Assembly: GCA_040391605.1 (NCBI GenBank)
Contig: JBEBXK010000007.1
Location: forward strand, 1-64,000
DNA: 64,000 bases
Source of the DNA: Vulgatibacter incomptus_A
Lineage (GTDB): Bacteria; Myxococcota; Myxococcia; Myxococcales; Vulgatibacteraceae
Direction of reading: 5' to 3'
The position numbers and the translations under genes were made by a program. This document shows positions 34,072 through 42,797 of the stretch, piece by piece. Position 1 is the stretch's first letter; every line of letters begins with the position of its first letter. Below the pieces are notes generated by a model. It was given only the letters and a program-made list of their open reading frames with translations, did not search any database and was not told where the DNA came from.

Positions 34072-35163
34072 ATGTCTCGTGCCGTCGCCTTCGTGATGCT
34101 CCTCGTCCTCGCCGCTCCTGCGGCAGCGGCCCCCGTGCGCGTCAAGGAGCTGGCGTCGGTGGAGGGCGTCCGCGACAACGAGCTCTTCGGCTACGGGCTG
34201 GTGGTGGGCCTCGCCGGCACCGGCGACACCGAGCGGGTCTTCTTCACCTCCCAATCCATCTCCAGCATGCTCGGCCGGCTGGGCATCCGCATCGATCCCC
34301 GGGAGGTCCGGGTGCGCAACGTCGCCGCCGTCATGGTCACGGCGCGGCTCCCGCCCTTCTCCCGCCCCGGCGGCCACATCGACGTCAACGTCAGCTCCAT
34401 GGGAAACGCCCGCAGCCTGGCAGGCGGCGTACTGCTGGTCACCCCCCTCACCGGCGCCGACGGCACCGTCTACGCCCTGGCCCAGGGGCCGGTGCAGGTG
34501 GGCGGCTTCGACGCCAGCGCCTCGGGCTCCAGCCTTCGCAAGAACCACCCCACCGCGGGCAGGGTCCCCGCAGGTGGCACCATCGAGAAGACCGTGGCGG
34601 TCGACCTCGACACCGGCCCGCTGATCTTCGCCCTCGGCGATCCCGACTTCACCACGGCGAGCCGCATCGCCGCCGCCTTCAATCAGGCGTTGGGTGACGG
34701 CGCCGCCAAGGCCCTCGATCCCGCGTCGGTGCAGGTGTCGGTGGCCGACGATCGCGACGCCGATCGGGTGGGCCTCATCGCCCAACTCGAGGCCCTCGAG
34801 ATCGACGCCGACGAGAGGGCAAGGGTGGCCATCAGCGAGCGCACCGGCACCGTGGTGGCAGGGGCCAACGTCCGCATCCGCCCGGTGGCCGTCGCCCATG
34901 GCGGGCTGCGGATCTCCATCGTGGACACGCCCTTCATCTCCCAGCCCGCCCCCTTCTCCGAGGGCGCCACCGTCCGCGATCGCTACGCCACCATCGACGC
35001 CCAGGAGGCCGGTCGCGGCGCCGTGGCGCTCCCCGCCACCTCCAACGTGGACGAGCTCGTCCAGGCGCTGAACCTCCTGGGCGCCACCCCCCGCGACCTC
35101 ATCGCGATCCTCCAGGCCATCAAGGCCGCCGGCGCCCTCGACGCCGAGATCGAGGTGCTCTGA
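34072..35163 (+). CDS. flgI: Flagellar P-ring protein FlgI
   Basis: 363 residues from the ATG at 34072; a TTG at 34051 would only lengthen the signal peptide. Signal peptide about 1-21, then RVKELASVEGVRDNELFGYGLVVGLAGTGD and VRNVAAVMVTARLPPFSRPGGHIDVNVSSMGNARSLAGGVLLVTPLTGADG, which are diagnostic. It forms the periplasmic bushing around the rod and is followed by flgJ. Confidence 0.96.
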   Translation: MSRAVAFVMLLVLAAPAAAAPVRVKELASVEGVRDNELFGYGLVVGLAGTGDTERVFFTSQSISSMLGRLGIRIDPREVRVRNVAAVMVTARLPPFSRPGGHIDVNVSSMGNARSLAGGVLLVTPLTGADGTVYALAQGPVQVGGFDASASGSSLRKNHPTAGRVPAGGTIEKTVAVDLDTGPLIFALGDPDFTTASRIAAAFNQALGDGAAKALDPASVQVSVADDRDADRVGLIAQLEALEIDADERARVAISERTGTVVAGANVRIRPVAVAHGGLRISIVDTPFISQPAPFSEGATVRDRYATIDAQEAGRGAVALPATSNVDELVQALNLLGATPRDLIAILQAIKAAGALDAEIEVL

Positions 35164-35981
35164 TGGCGATCCTCGGCGATCCCTCCGCGACCAGGCCCCG
35201 GGACGCCCGTGAGGCGGAGCGGGCCTTCGACGCATTGGTCCTGAAGCAGCTCCTCGCCGCCAGCGGCGCCTTCCGCAGCACGGGCATAGGGGGCTCCTCC
35301 CTCTTCTCGGACATGATCGTGGACGCGCTGGCTGACTCCCTGGCCGACGCCGGCAGGCCCGACGGCGGCGCGCCCCGGCCGGGAGGCCTCTCGCTCCTCC
35401 CGCCCGGCCTCCTCGGAAGGCTGGAAGCCGAGGCCGCTCAGCCCGAGGCCCTCCTGGCGCCCCGTGGCCTCGCCGCCTTTGCCCGCTCGAATGACCGGCA
35501 GCCCAGCGACACCCTGGTATCCCACGGCCACCCGGGCGATCACGCCCCCCACCCCCGCCCCTTGGCCGCGCTCTCGCCGGGGCAGCTCGTCGACGGCGGG
35601 AGCGCCCTCACCAGCGGCTTCGGCAGACGGATCGACCCCTTGGGAGACGGCCACCGCCACCACCAGGGGGTCGATCTCGCCGCGGCGGAGGGCAGCGACA
35701 TCGCCGCGGCGGCGGACGGCGTGGTGCGGCGGGCAGGCGCCAGGGGCGGCTATGGCCAGGCCGTCGAGATCGACCACGGCGGCGGCGTGACCAGCCTCTA
35801 CGCCCACGCATCCGAGCTCCTGGTCGCCGAGGGCGATCGGGTATCCAAGGGGCAGCCCATCGCCAAGGTGGGCCAGACCGGCCGCTCCACCGGCCCCCAC
35901 CTCCACTTCGAGCTTCGAGTCCGGGATCGACCGGTGGATCCCATTCGCGCCCTTAAGGCATATGGCGAACGTGTCGAATAG
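35163..35981 (+). CDS. flgJ: FlgJ-type rod-binding protein fused to an M23 peptidase domain
   Basis: 272 residues. Residues about 8-60 form the rod-binding domain (AERAFDALVLKQLLAASGAF plus GSSLFSDMIVDALADSLADAGR). From about 150 comes a LytM/M23 metallopeptidase: SGFGRRIDPLGDGHRHHQGVDLAAAEGSDIAAAADG with the HxxGxD-type zinc site, and HLHFELRVRDRPVDP. Enteric FlgJ carries a glucosaminidase instead. The fusion should cut peptide cross-links to let the rod cross the wall. It overlaps flgI by one base, and its end carries a sigma-28 promoter. Confidence 0.88.
   Translation: MAILGDPSATRPRDAREAERAFDALVLKQLLAASGAFRSTGIGGSSLFSDMIVDALADSLADAGRPDGGAPRPGGLSLLPPGLLGRLEAEAAQPEALLAPRGLAAFARSNDRQPSDTLVSHGHPGDHAPHPRPLAALSPGQLVDGGSALTSGFGRRIDPLGDGHRHHQGVDLAAAEGSDIAAAADGVVRRAGARGGYGQAVEIDHGGGVTSLYAHASELLVAEGDRVSKGQPIAKVGQTGRSTGPHLHFELRVRDRPVDPIRALKAYGERVE
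35954..35980 (+). promoter_or_regulatory. Predicted sigma-28 promoter of flgM, inside the flgJ 3' end
   Basis: TAAGGCAT, 11 bases, GTCGAATA: same spacing as the sigma-28 consensus (TAAAGTTT-N11-GCCGATAA) and close to the flagellin-gene promoter at 41785 (TAAGCCTT-N11-GCCGAGTA). The -10 box runs into the flgJ stop codon. The start would be near 35987, upstream of flgM. Confidence 0.6.
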
Positions 35982-36016
35982 AGTGGGAACAGACCCGTCC
36001 AGCCATGGGGGCAAGC

Positions 36017-36358
36017 ATGACACCCAAGGATATCAGCGATGTAGCGAGGCTCCCCGTCGCCAGGAGCGCCACCGGCGTGCGGCCGCGGACCGAGGCCACT
36101 GGAGCGGTGGAGGCGGTCCCGGATCCCGTCCTGGAGCCGAGCGCCGCCGACAGGATCAGCACCGACCAGCAGCGGGAGATGCAGGCGGCCATCGCCAGGG
36201 CCAAGTCCGCCGCCGGGGATGCCAGGGCCGCCCGGCTCGCCGAGATCGAGGCGGAGGTCCGAAAAGGGAATTACCGCCCCGACCCGGCCCGGATCGCCCA
36301 GCGGATCATGGACGAGGCCGAGCTCCTCGCCACGATCCACGCCATCCTGCGGCGCTAG
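36017..36358 (+). CDS. flgM: Anti-sigma-28 factor FlgM
   Basis: 113 residues from the ATG at 36017 (GGGGG just upstream; ATG at 36005 has no RBS). The C-terminal half is the FlgM sigma-binding region: SAADRISTDQQREMQAAIARAKSAAGDARAARLAEIEAEVRKGNYRPDPARIAQRIMDEAELL. FlgM binds FliA until it is exported after hook completion. A sigma-28-like promoter lies just upstream, and flgN follows. Confidence 0.92.
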   Translation: MTPKDISDVARLPVARSATGVRPRTEATGAVEAVPDPVLEPSAADRISTDQQREMQAAIARAKSAAGDARAARLAEIEAEVRKGNYRPDPARIAQRIMDEAELLATIHAILRR

Positions 36359-36505
36359 GGCCGATCGAGCGGTCCGGCCCCGAGTCGCCGCCGAGACGGC
36401 GCCCGCAGCCAGCCAGGAGTGCCTCCACCGTTCGGCGGTGCTCCGATCCCGAACGCTACACGTGCTCCACGTGGCCTCGTCATGACCACCCAAGGAGGGA
36501 CATCC

Positions 36506-36970
36506 ATGTTGCATGAAGCGTTCGAGGCGGTGGAGGAGCTCCGCCTCCTCCTGGAAGAGCAGCTCGAGCGGGCGGGCGATGGGAGGCTCCGCCTCCAGGC
36601 CCTCGATCCCGACGCCCTCTTCGACTGGGTCCGCGAGCGAGAAGATCGGACCGGCCGCGCCCTCGCGTTGGAGCGGCGGATCCTCGAGGTGCTGACCGCC
36701 GCCTGTGGCGACGAGCCCTCCCCCGATCTCGACACCCTGCGGCGCCTCCTCCCTGCCGACGCCGCCAGGCTCGACCTGGGGCTTCGGGCCCTGCGCGATC
36801 TCGGTGGCAGGCTCCGGGAGGAGGATCGGATCACCGCCGAGGCCATGAACCGCTCCCGCACTTTCGTCCACGCCTACCTCTCGCTGCTCTCCCCGAAGGC
36901 CGCGGGCTACGATCGGAGCGGCCACGCGCTCTTGGGCGAATCTCCCTCTACCCACAGCGTAAGTGTCTGA
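36506..36970 (+). CDS. flgN: Flagellar export chaperone FlgN
   Basis: 154 residues from the ATG at 36506, with AAGGAGGG upstream. It is a helical protein with the FlgN-type start (FEAVEELRLLLEEQLERAGDGRLRLQALDPDALFDWVREREDRTGRAL). FlgN escorts the junction proteins FlgK and FlgL, whose genes follow. Position between flgM and flgK is standard and carries much of the weight. Confidence 0.83.
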   Translation: MLHEAFEAVEELRLLLEEQLERAGDGRLRLQALDPDALFDWVREREDRTGRALALERRILEVLTAACGDEPSPDLDTLRRLLPADAARLDLGLRALRDLGGRLREEDRITAEAMNRSRTFVHAYLSLLSPKAAGYDRSGHALLGESPSTHSVSV

Positions 36971-37042
36971 CACCCCTCAAACCCGGTTCCGTCGAGGCGG
37001 CCCCCGCCCCATCCTCCCACCCATAGCGTGAGCGTCTAGTAC
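36951..37042. repeat. Short imperfect direct repeat at the flgN-flgK junction
   Basis: CCCACAGCGTAAGTGTCTGA at 36951 and CCCATAGCGTGAGCGTCTAG at 37019 are about 80% identical over 20 bases. One copy encodes the last residues of flgN; the other lies just before the flgK start. A tandem duplication or paired binding sites are possible. Confidence 0.5.
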
Positions 37043-38446
37043 ATGTCCGGTCTCTTCGCCCTCCTCAGCCAGGCCGCCGCGAGCCTGAACGCCCACCGCG
37101 CCGCGGTCGCCACCGCCGGGCACAACATCCAAAACGTCGACACCCCCGGCTACGCCCGGCAGCGCGCCAACCTCTCGGCTGTCCTCCCCTCCGACCGGAT
37201 CGGCAACAGCTACGTGGGCCGCGGCGTCCAGCTCCAGTCGATCAACCATCTCCGCGATCTCTTCTTCGAGGCGCAATATCCCCAGGCCGCCGCCACCGCG
37301 GCGCGCTCTCAGGCCGAGGCCGACGCGCTCCTCGGCGTCAGCGTCCTCAACCCGGAGCTCGCCGGCGGGATCGGCGACGCCATCACCCGCTTCTACTCCG
37401 ACGTCCGGGCGGTTGCCTCCGACGCCGGGAACCCCGGCCTGCGGCAGGGGGCCGTGGCCTCGGCCCGGGCGCTGGCCCTCTCCTTCAACCGCTCCGCCGA
37501 GGGGATCCGCCAGGCCCGCCTCGGCATCGACGTGAGGCTCGAGAGCCTCGCGGATCGCGCCAACGTCCTCAGCCGGAACATCGCCGAGCTCAACCGGCAG
37601 ATCCGCATCTCCACCCATGCCGCTGGGGGCGCGCCGCCCAACGATCTCCTCGACGCCCGCATCGCCGCCCGCGACGAGCTCGCCGCCCTCACGGGCGCCA
37701 CCGCGGTGATGGACGGCGGCGGCAACCTCAACATGCTCCTCCCCAGCGGCGCCTCCCTGGTCGGCGGCGATCGCGCGGCCCAGCTCTCCACCTTCCCCGA
37801 TCCCTCCAACGAGGGGCACCTCGCCTTGCGCCTGCAGAAGGCCGACGGCTCCACCGAGAACGCGAGCCACCTCGGCGGGACCATCGGCGGCAACCTGGCC
37901 GCCCGAGACGGCGCGCTCGCCGAGGCCGCCGCCCAGATCGACCGCCTCGCCTTCGAGTTCGCCGACACGGTCAACACCGTCCACCGCGGAGGCTTCGACC
38001 TCTCTGGAAACGCCGGCGTCGACCTCTTCGACGTCGGCGCGACGGTGGCGGGGGCCGCCCGCCGCATGGCCCTCGATCCGGACATCCTCCATGACCCCTC
38101 CCGCCTCGCCGCGGCGGACGCCCCCCTCGGGATCCCTGGCAGCGGGCTGAACTTCCTCGCCCTTGGCTCCACCGAAGATCAGGCGCTGCCCTCGGGATCT
38201 CCCCCGATCGCCACCATCGCCGGCATCGTCTCGGGCTTCGGCGCAGCCGCCAACAGGGTGAAGTCGCTGGCCGAGCACGACGGGATCCTCCTCTCGAGCC
38301 TCGGCACCCTGCGGCAGTCGGTGAGCGGGGTCTCGGTGGACGAGGAGCTAATCCAGATGACCCAATCGCAGCGGGCCTTCGACGCGGTGAGCAAGGTGAT
38401 CAGCACCACCGACGAGATGCTCGATACCCTCATGAAGCTGATCTAG
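37043..38446 (+). CDS. flgK: Hook-filament junction protein FlgK (HAP1)
   Basis: 467 residues. N-terminal motif SLNAHRAAVATAGHNIQNVDTPGYARQRANL and the C-terminal VSVDEELIQMTQSQRAFDAVSKVISTTDEMLDTLMKL define FlgK. It connects hook and filament. It shares its unit with flgM-flgN and is followed by flgL. Confidence 0.96.
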   Translation: MSGLFALLSQAAASLNAHRAAVATAGHNIQNVDTPGYARQRANLSAVLPSDRIGNSYVGRGVQLQSINHLRDLFFEAQYPQAAATAARSQAEADALLGVSVLNPELAGGIGDAITRFYSDVRAVASDAGNPGLRQGAVASARALALSFNRSAEGIRQARLGIDVRLESLADRANVLSRNIAELNRQIRISTHAAGGAPPNDLLDARIAARDELAALTGATAVMDGGGNLNMLLPSGASLVGGDRAAQLSTFPDPSNEGHLALRLQKADGSTENASHLGGTIGGNLAARDGALAEAAAQIDRLAFEFADTVNTVHRGGFDLSGNAGVDLFDVGATVAGAARRMALDPDILHDPSRLAAADAPLGIPGSGLNFLALGSTEDQALPSGSPPIATIAGIVSGFGAAANRVKSLAEHDGILLSSLGTLRQSVSGVSVDEELIQMTQSQRAFDAVSKVISTTDEMLDTLMKLI

Positions 38447-38548
38447 GTGGCTGGTGTCAAACTCGTCCCTACTGCGACGAACGCCCGTCCCCCCCTCGCC
38501 CGGCTCGCGCCGATCCCCTCTTGACGACAACCACCCAGGAGTGAAGCC

Positions 38549-39433
38549 ATGCGCATCTCCGACAGAATGATCTACGAGCGGGCCACCCTGAGCACCCGCC
38601 GCACCGTGAGTGAGATGGACGACGCGGCCAGGCAGGCCGCCACCGGCGTCCGGATCACCCACCCATCGGACGACTCGGTCGCCGCCGGCGGGATCCTGGT
38701 GGGCCGGGCCCACGCCGAGCGCTTCGCCTCCATCGCCAGGAGCGCGGAGCGGGCCTTCGACGAGCTGGTCCAGGCCGACGTAGCCCTAGGCAGCTTGGGG
38801 GCGATCCTGGTGCGGGCCCAGCAGCTCGCCATCCAGGCCGCCAACGAGACCCACTCCGAAGCGGGCCGCGACGCCTCGGCCCTGGAGGTGGAGGCGATGA
38901 TCCGCGGCGCCGCCGTGGCGCTGAACGCCAAGGTGGGCAACCGCTTCATCTTCGGCGGCAACCAGGACGCCAGCCCGCCCTTCGACGAGACCGGCGCCTA
39001 CCTCGGAGACATCGGCGTGCGCTCCATCGAGGTCGCGCCGGGGATCCTCCTCGACACCTCGTTGCGCGCCGACCAGATCGCCAACGGCGTCGGCGGCGGC
39101 GTCGATCTCTTCGCCACCCTCCGCGAGCTGGCGGACGCCCTCGCAGCGAACGACGTCGCAGGGATCCAGGGCACCCTCGACGCCCTCACCCAAGGCGTCT
39201 CCCAGGTGGCCGCGGCCCGGGCCGACGTCGGCGGCATGATGAAGGTCCTCACCTCCAGCGTCGACGCGGCCAGGGCCGGGGAGAACGCCGCGGTGATCGA
39301 GGTCTCACGGCTGGCCGACGCGGATCCCATCGAGGCCGCCAGCCGCCTCGCTCTGGCGACCCACGCCCTCGACGCCGCCCTCACCGTGGCGGCTCGAAGC
39401 TTCCGTCTCACCCTCCTCGACAAGCTGCGGTGA
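38549..39433 (+). CDS. flgL: Hook-filament junction protein FlgL (HAP3)
   Basis: 294 residues. The flagellin-like N-terminus RISDRMIYERATLSTRRTVSEMDDAARQAATGVRITHPSDD and a helix with FASIARSAERAFDELVQADVALGSLGAILVRAQQLAIQAANET are typical of FlgL. The last gene of the class containing the junction proteins. Its stop is shared with the next start (TGATG). Confidence 0.93.
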   Translation: MRISDRMIYERATLSTRRTVSEMDDAARQAATGVRITHPSDDSVAAGGILVGRAHAERFASIARSAERAFDELVQADVALGSLGAILVRAQQLAIQAANETHSEAGRDASALEVEAMIRGAAVALNAKVGNRFIFGGNQDASPPFDETGAYLGDIGVRSIEVAPGILLDTSLRADQIANGVGGGVDLFATLRELADALAANDVAGIQGTLDALTQGVSQVAAARADVGGMMKVLTSSVDAARAGENAAVIEVSRLADADPIEAASRLALATHALDAALTVAARSFRLTLLDKLR

Positions 39434-41787
39434 TGGGAGCGGAGGCCTACGCGATGAGCGACGCGCCTCCCGGCTCCGCCTACGAGAGGCGGCTCCTCCG
39501 GGCGCTGCTGCGCTGGAGGATGCGGCGGATCCTCGCGGGCCTCTCCTTCCGCGATCGGCTCGCCTTGCGGGTGCTCCCCTCTCTCCTCCACGCCAGCTTC
39601 CCGGCCCAGGATCTGCGGGGCGAGGCGCCTGGAATCGAAGGCGTCAGCTCGGGCCGCTCCTGGCTCACCGCCGGGCGCGCCTTCGGCCTGCCGCCGCCCT
39701 CCTCCACCCAACGCCATCGGCGGACGATCCGCGCCGTCGTCGCGCTGCCCTCCGAGCAGGGCCTCGCTCTCTCCATCCTCCCGATCCCCGGCATCCGCCC
39801 GCAGGAGCTCGAACAGATCGCGCAGCGCTGCAAGGTGGCCCAGAGCCTGGTGGAGCGACAGGGCGCCAAGATCTCGATCCGGATCGGGGAGCTCCTCGAG
39901 GAGCAGCCCAGCGGCAGTCTGCCGATCGTCCTCTTCGGCGGCCTCGTCGCCGGCGACCTCCCCCACCAGCCTTGGGAAACGCTGCGGGTGGAGGACGCCG
40001 CGTCCCTCGCCGCCCTGGTGGACGCCGCCCCCAGCCGCCTCGCTGCCGCCTCGCTCATGCTCCTCCACCCCGGGAGCCGGACCTCCGCCTGGTCCACCTT
40101 CCTGCAGGCCCATCAGCAGGGGCTCTCGGTGGCGCTCCTCTCCGACCCCGAGCTCTTCTGTGCCGCATGGGTCTCCCGCCGCAGGCCTCGGGGCATGCTC
40201 CCGCTCGAAGCCCTGCGGGTGGCGGGCAGCGCCGCCAGCAGCCGCCGGGCCGCAGCCTCGTGGCTGGGCGGCGACGAGACGGGACGCCCAGCGGGCACGG
40301 ACCGCTCCTCCAGCGGTGCCGGACAGCCACCCCCCGCCCATCCGTCGGCGATGCCCGCTGTCCCATCATCTTCTGGCTTCGCCGGGCAGCCTCCCTCCGC
40401 CGGTACAGTTGCCGGTTGGGGCGGGCGTTCGGCCGCCGATACCCTTCACAAGACCGCGGAAGTTCGCGAAGCCAGGGCGATCGCCGAGCTGGGGCGGGCC
40501 CTCACCGTCGAGGTGAGCCGCGCCATACGCCGGCACCATCCCCTCGCCGCCAGCGCCGAGCTCCGGCGGCAATTTCGCCGGGACTTCCTCACCCGCAGCG
40601 GTCTCCCCACCCTGCTGCGTTCCACCCTCGACGCGCGCCTCGAAGGGATCGGCCCCCTTCGCCTCGCTGATCTGATCGCCCTCGGGGGTGGAGGCATCAC
40701 CTCGTCTCATTTGGAGACCGAGCTGATCCGCGGCCTCGCTCTGCTGGGTCCCGCCGCCTTCCGAGCCGCCGCCAAGCTGGATCCGCCGTGGCCCCGGATC
40801 GCGCTCCGGCTGGAGACCCCTGTCGATCGCCCTACCATCCTCCTCTCCATCGGCGTCCAAGCGATCGACGGCCCCCCGATGGATCCGCTCAACCGCGGCC
40901 GAGCGCGGGAGAACAGCCTCCGCAATCCGCTCTTCGTCTGCCTCTCCCCGCACCGCCGCCCTACCGCCCATCGGCAGCTCCCCGATCACGCCGTGGCGCG
41001 GCTCCTCGCCGAGGCCTCCCGCGATCGCGATCTCGAGTTCATCGCCGAAGAGCCCACCGCGGAGCCCGCCGCCTCCCGACTGCAGCGGCTCGCGGTGCGG
41101 GTCGGCGCCGCCACGCGTCGCGGCATGCCCCTGGCCACTGAGGTCGGCGGGCAAGTGATGATGCCCACCGCCGACGGTCTCCGCGACTACGCCCTGCGCC
41201 GCTTCGCCGCCAGGCCCCGCCTCTACACCCCCGATCCCGAGGCGCCTGATCTCGGCGCCGTCGGCGGCCACATCGGCGCGGCCCCTCGAGGCACCCTAGA
41301 CTGCCTCGTGCTGGAGGAGGGCCCAGCGCATGCGGTGCTGATCACCACCGACGCCTCCGGCCATCGCCTCCGCGAAGAGGTCCCCGCCCACCGCCTCGTC
41401 ACCCATCTGGAGGAGGCGCGGGCCCATCTCCGCCGGGCGCCCGAGCCCCTCGTCCTCACCGTCCGCAAGGTAGGCGCCGAGCGCCCTCCCCTCCACCTGC
41501 CCCCCGAGGCCGATCCCATCGCCCTCGCGGCCGACGGCGAGCTCCTCCACGGCGTGCAGCTCACCCTCCTCGGCGAGCGCTACGGCAGCGGCAGCCCCCT
41601 CGGCTGGGAGGCCGCCGCCGCCTCCCTCCTCTCCGTCTGGCCCGCCACCTCCTACCCGAGCCTCGCCATCCGCCGCCTCGATCTCCGCCACCGTGGGCAG
41701 CCGCTCTCCGGCCTCGTCCTCCTCTACGCGCGCTCCGTCGTCCTCCGCCGCCTCGATCTCCACATGCGCAGAATGTCCTACACTTAA
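39433..41787 (+). CDS. Large unknown protein translationally coupled to flgL
   Basis: 784 residues from the ATG at 39433 (TGATG with the flgL stop; GTG at 39430 and ATG at 39454 are alternatives). I recognise no family. No signal peptide or membrane helix is obvious, so it is probably cytoplasmic. Residues about 260-330 are a Ser/Pro/Gly-rich linker, which separates an N-terminal part (about 1-255, with AYERRLLRALLRWRMRRILAGLSFRDRLALRVLP) from a C-terminal part. The second part contains a helical region (about 350-450) and beta-rich stretches near the end. It stands between flgL and two flagellin genes, where flagellin modification, stability or secretion genes often lie. Its stop codon is part of the fliC1 promoter. 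Confidence 0.65.
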   Translation: MGAEAYAMSDAPPGSAYERRLLRALLRWRMRRILAGLSFRDRLALRVLPSLLHASFPAQDLRGEAPGIEGVSSGRSWLTAGRAFGLPPPSSTQRHRRTIRAVVALPSEQGLALSILPIPGIRPQELEQIAQRCKVAQSLVERQGAKISIRIGELLEEQPSGSLPIVLFGGLVAGDLPHQPWETLRVEDAASLAALVDAAPSRLAAASLMLLHPGSRTSAWSTFLQAHQQGLSVALLSDPELFCAAWVSRRRPRGMLPLEALRVAGSAASSRRAAASWLGGDETGRPAGTDRSSSGAGQPPPAHPSAMPAVPSSSGFAGQPPSAGTVAGWGGRSAADTLHKTAEVREARAIAELGRALTVEVSRAIRRHHPLAASAELRRQFRRDFLTRSGLPTLLRSTLDARLEGIGPLRLADLIALGGGGITSSHLETELIRGLALLGPAAFRAAAKLDPPWPRIALRLETPVDRPTILLSIGVQAIDGPPMDPLNRGRARENSLRNPLFVCLSPHRRPTAHRQLPDHAVARLLAEASRDRDLEFIAEEPTAEPAASRLQRLAVRVGAATRRGMPLATEVGGQVMMPTADGLRDYALRRFAARPRLYTPDPEAPDLGAVGGHIGAAPRGTLDCLVLEEGPAHAVLITTDASGHRLREEVPAHRLVTHLEEARAHLRRAPEPLVLTVRKVGAERPPLHLPPEADPIALAADGELLHGVQLTLLGERYGSGSPLGWEAAAASLLSVWPATSYPSLAIRRLDLRHRGQPLSGLVLLYARSVVLRRLDLHMRRMSYT

Positions 41788-41811
41788 GCCTTCCTGCGAC
41801 CGTGCCGAGTA
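41785..41811 (+). promoter_or_regulatory. Predicted sigma-28 promoter of the first flagellin gene
   Basis: TAAGCCTT, 11 bases, GCCGAGTA: the FliA consensus spacing, with a near-canonical -10 core (GCCGA). The TAA of the -35 box is the stop codon of the preceding gene. The message would begin near 41818 and carry a 5' leader with an imperfect stem (GGCCAGCG at 41815, CGCTTGGCC at 41830) before the RBS AAAGGAGA. Confidence 0.75.
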
Positions 41812-41857
41812 GATGGCCAGCGGCATCAACGCTTGGCCGCAAAGGAGACTCAAGACC

Positions 41858-42706
41858 ATGTCGATGACGATACGCACCAACGTCGGTTCGCTGAACGCAC
41901 AGCGCAACCTCTACTCCACGCAGAACAACCTCAACACCGCCCTGGCGAAGCTCTCCTCGGGCTACCGCATCACCAAGGCAGGCGACGACGCCGCAGGCCT
42001 CGCCATCAGCGAGGTGCTCCGAGCGCAGATCACCGGCCTCAACCAGGCCTCGCGCAACGCCCAGGACGGCATCTCCTTCATCCAGACCGCGGAAGGCGCG
42101 CTGCAGGAGGTCCACTCCATGCTGCAGCGCATGAACCAGCTCGCCCTGCAGGCCTCCAACGCCACCCTCTCCGACGGCAACCGCAGCCTCATCGCCCTCG
42201 AGGTCGGACAGCTCAGCGAGGAGATCACCGCCATCGCGGGCCGGGTGAACTTCAACGGCGTGAAGATGCTCGGCGACGACGCCGGCACCATCGCGTTCCA
42301 GATCGGCACCGAGTCCGGGGACACGCTCGAAGTGGAATTCACCGACCTCACCACCATCAACGCCGCCGCCAGCGCGTTGGGGACCTCCATCGCGGCCTTC
42401 ACCGCAGCGTCTGGCGCGACCGCCGACAACGCCTCCGACATGATCGAGGACATCACCGCGGCGATCGACACGATCAGCGAGATGCGCGCCAACCTGGGTG
42501 CGGCCCAGAACCGCCTCGATCACACCATCGAGAACATCAACGTGACGGCGGAGAACCTCTCGGCCTCCGAGAGCCGGATCCGCGACGCCGACATCGCCAA
42601 GGAGACGGCCGACATGACCAAGGCCCAGATCCTGATGCAGGCCGGCGTCTCCGTCCTCGCCCAGGCCAACCAGATGCCGCAGATGACCCTGAAGCTCCTC
42701 GGTTAA
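41858..42706 (+). CDS. fliC: Flagellin, copy 1
   Basis: 282 residues from the ATG at 41858. Flagellin N-terminal helices (RTNVGSLNAQRNLYSTQNNLNTALAKLSSGYRITKAGDDAAGLAISE) and C-terminal helices (NLGAAQNRLDHTIENINVTAENLSASESRIRDADIAKETADMTKAQILMQAG) are present; the middle is short, so the filament surface domains are reduced. It is exported through FlhA and polymerises under FliD. Its ends are almost identical in DNA to the second copy. Confidence 0.97.
   Translation: MSMTIRTNVGSLNAQRNLYSTQNNLNTALAKLSSGYRITKAGDDAAGLAISEVLRAQITGLNQASRNAQDGISFIQTAEGALQEVHSMLQRMNQLALQASNATLSDGNRSLIALEVGQLSEEITAIAGRVNFNGVKMLGDDAGTIAFQIGTESGDTLEVEFTDLTTINAAASALGTSIAAFTAASGATADNASDMIEDITAAIDTISEMRANLGAAQNRLDHTIENINVTAENLSASESRIRDADIAKETADMTKAQILMQAGVSVLAQANQMPQMTLKLLG
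41921..42183 (+). repeat. 263-base direct repeat within the two flagellin genes, first copy
   Basis: The bases 41921-42183 recur at 42873-43135 with no difference that I could find by eye (offset 952), and the last 200 or so bases of both genes differ at only a few sites. The centres of the two genes differ clearly. Such a pattern fits recent duplication or gene conversion of the ends. Confidence 0.85.
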
Positions 42707-42768
42707 TTCCCTCTCGTGAGCCGTGAACTCCGGCCTCGGCCGGCGCGATCTGCCACGCCCTAGACGGC

Positions 42769-42797
42769 GCGACCGAGATCGGTCGCTCTCGTCTTTT
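42769..42797 (+). terminator. Hairpin with T-rich tail between the flagellin genes
   Basis: GCGACCGA (42769-42776) and TCGGTCGC (42779-42786) form a stem with a 2-base centre, followed by TCTCGTCTTTT. It may terminate or attenuate fliC1 transcripts, or control fliC2, whose RBS and ATG (42810) come right after it. Confidence 0.55.

Noticed and set aside
38455..38485. Sigma-28-like TCAAACTC-N11-GACGAACG before flgL
   Set aside because: Both boxes deviate from the two better sites in this window; flgL is likely read with flgK.
40000..40700. Alternative plus-strand frame within the 784-residue gene
   Set aside because: Arg/Pro-rich composition and no RBS; it is a shadow of the longer frame, which fits flgL coupling.
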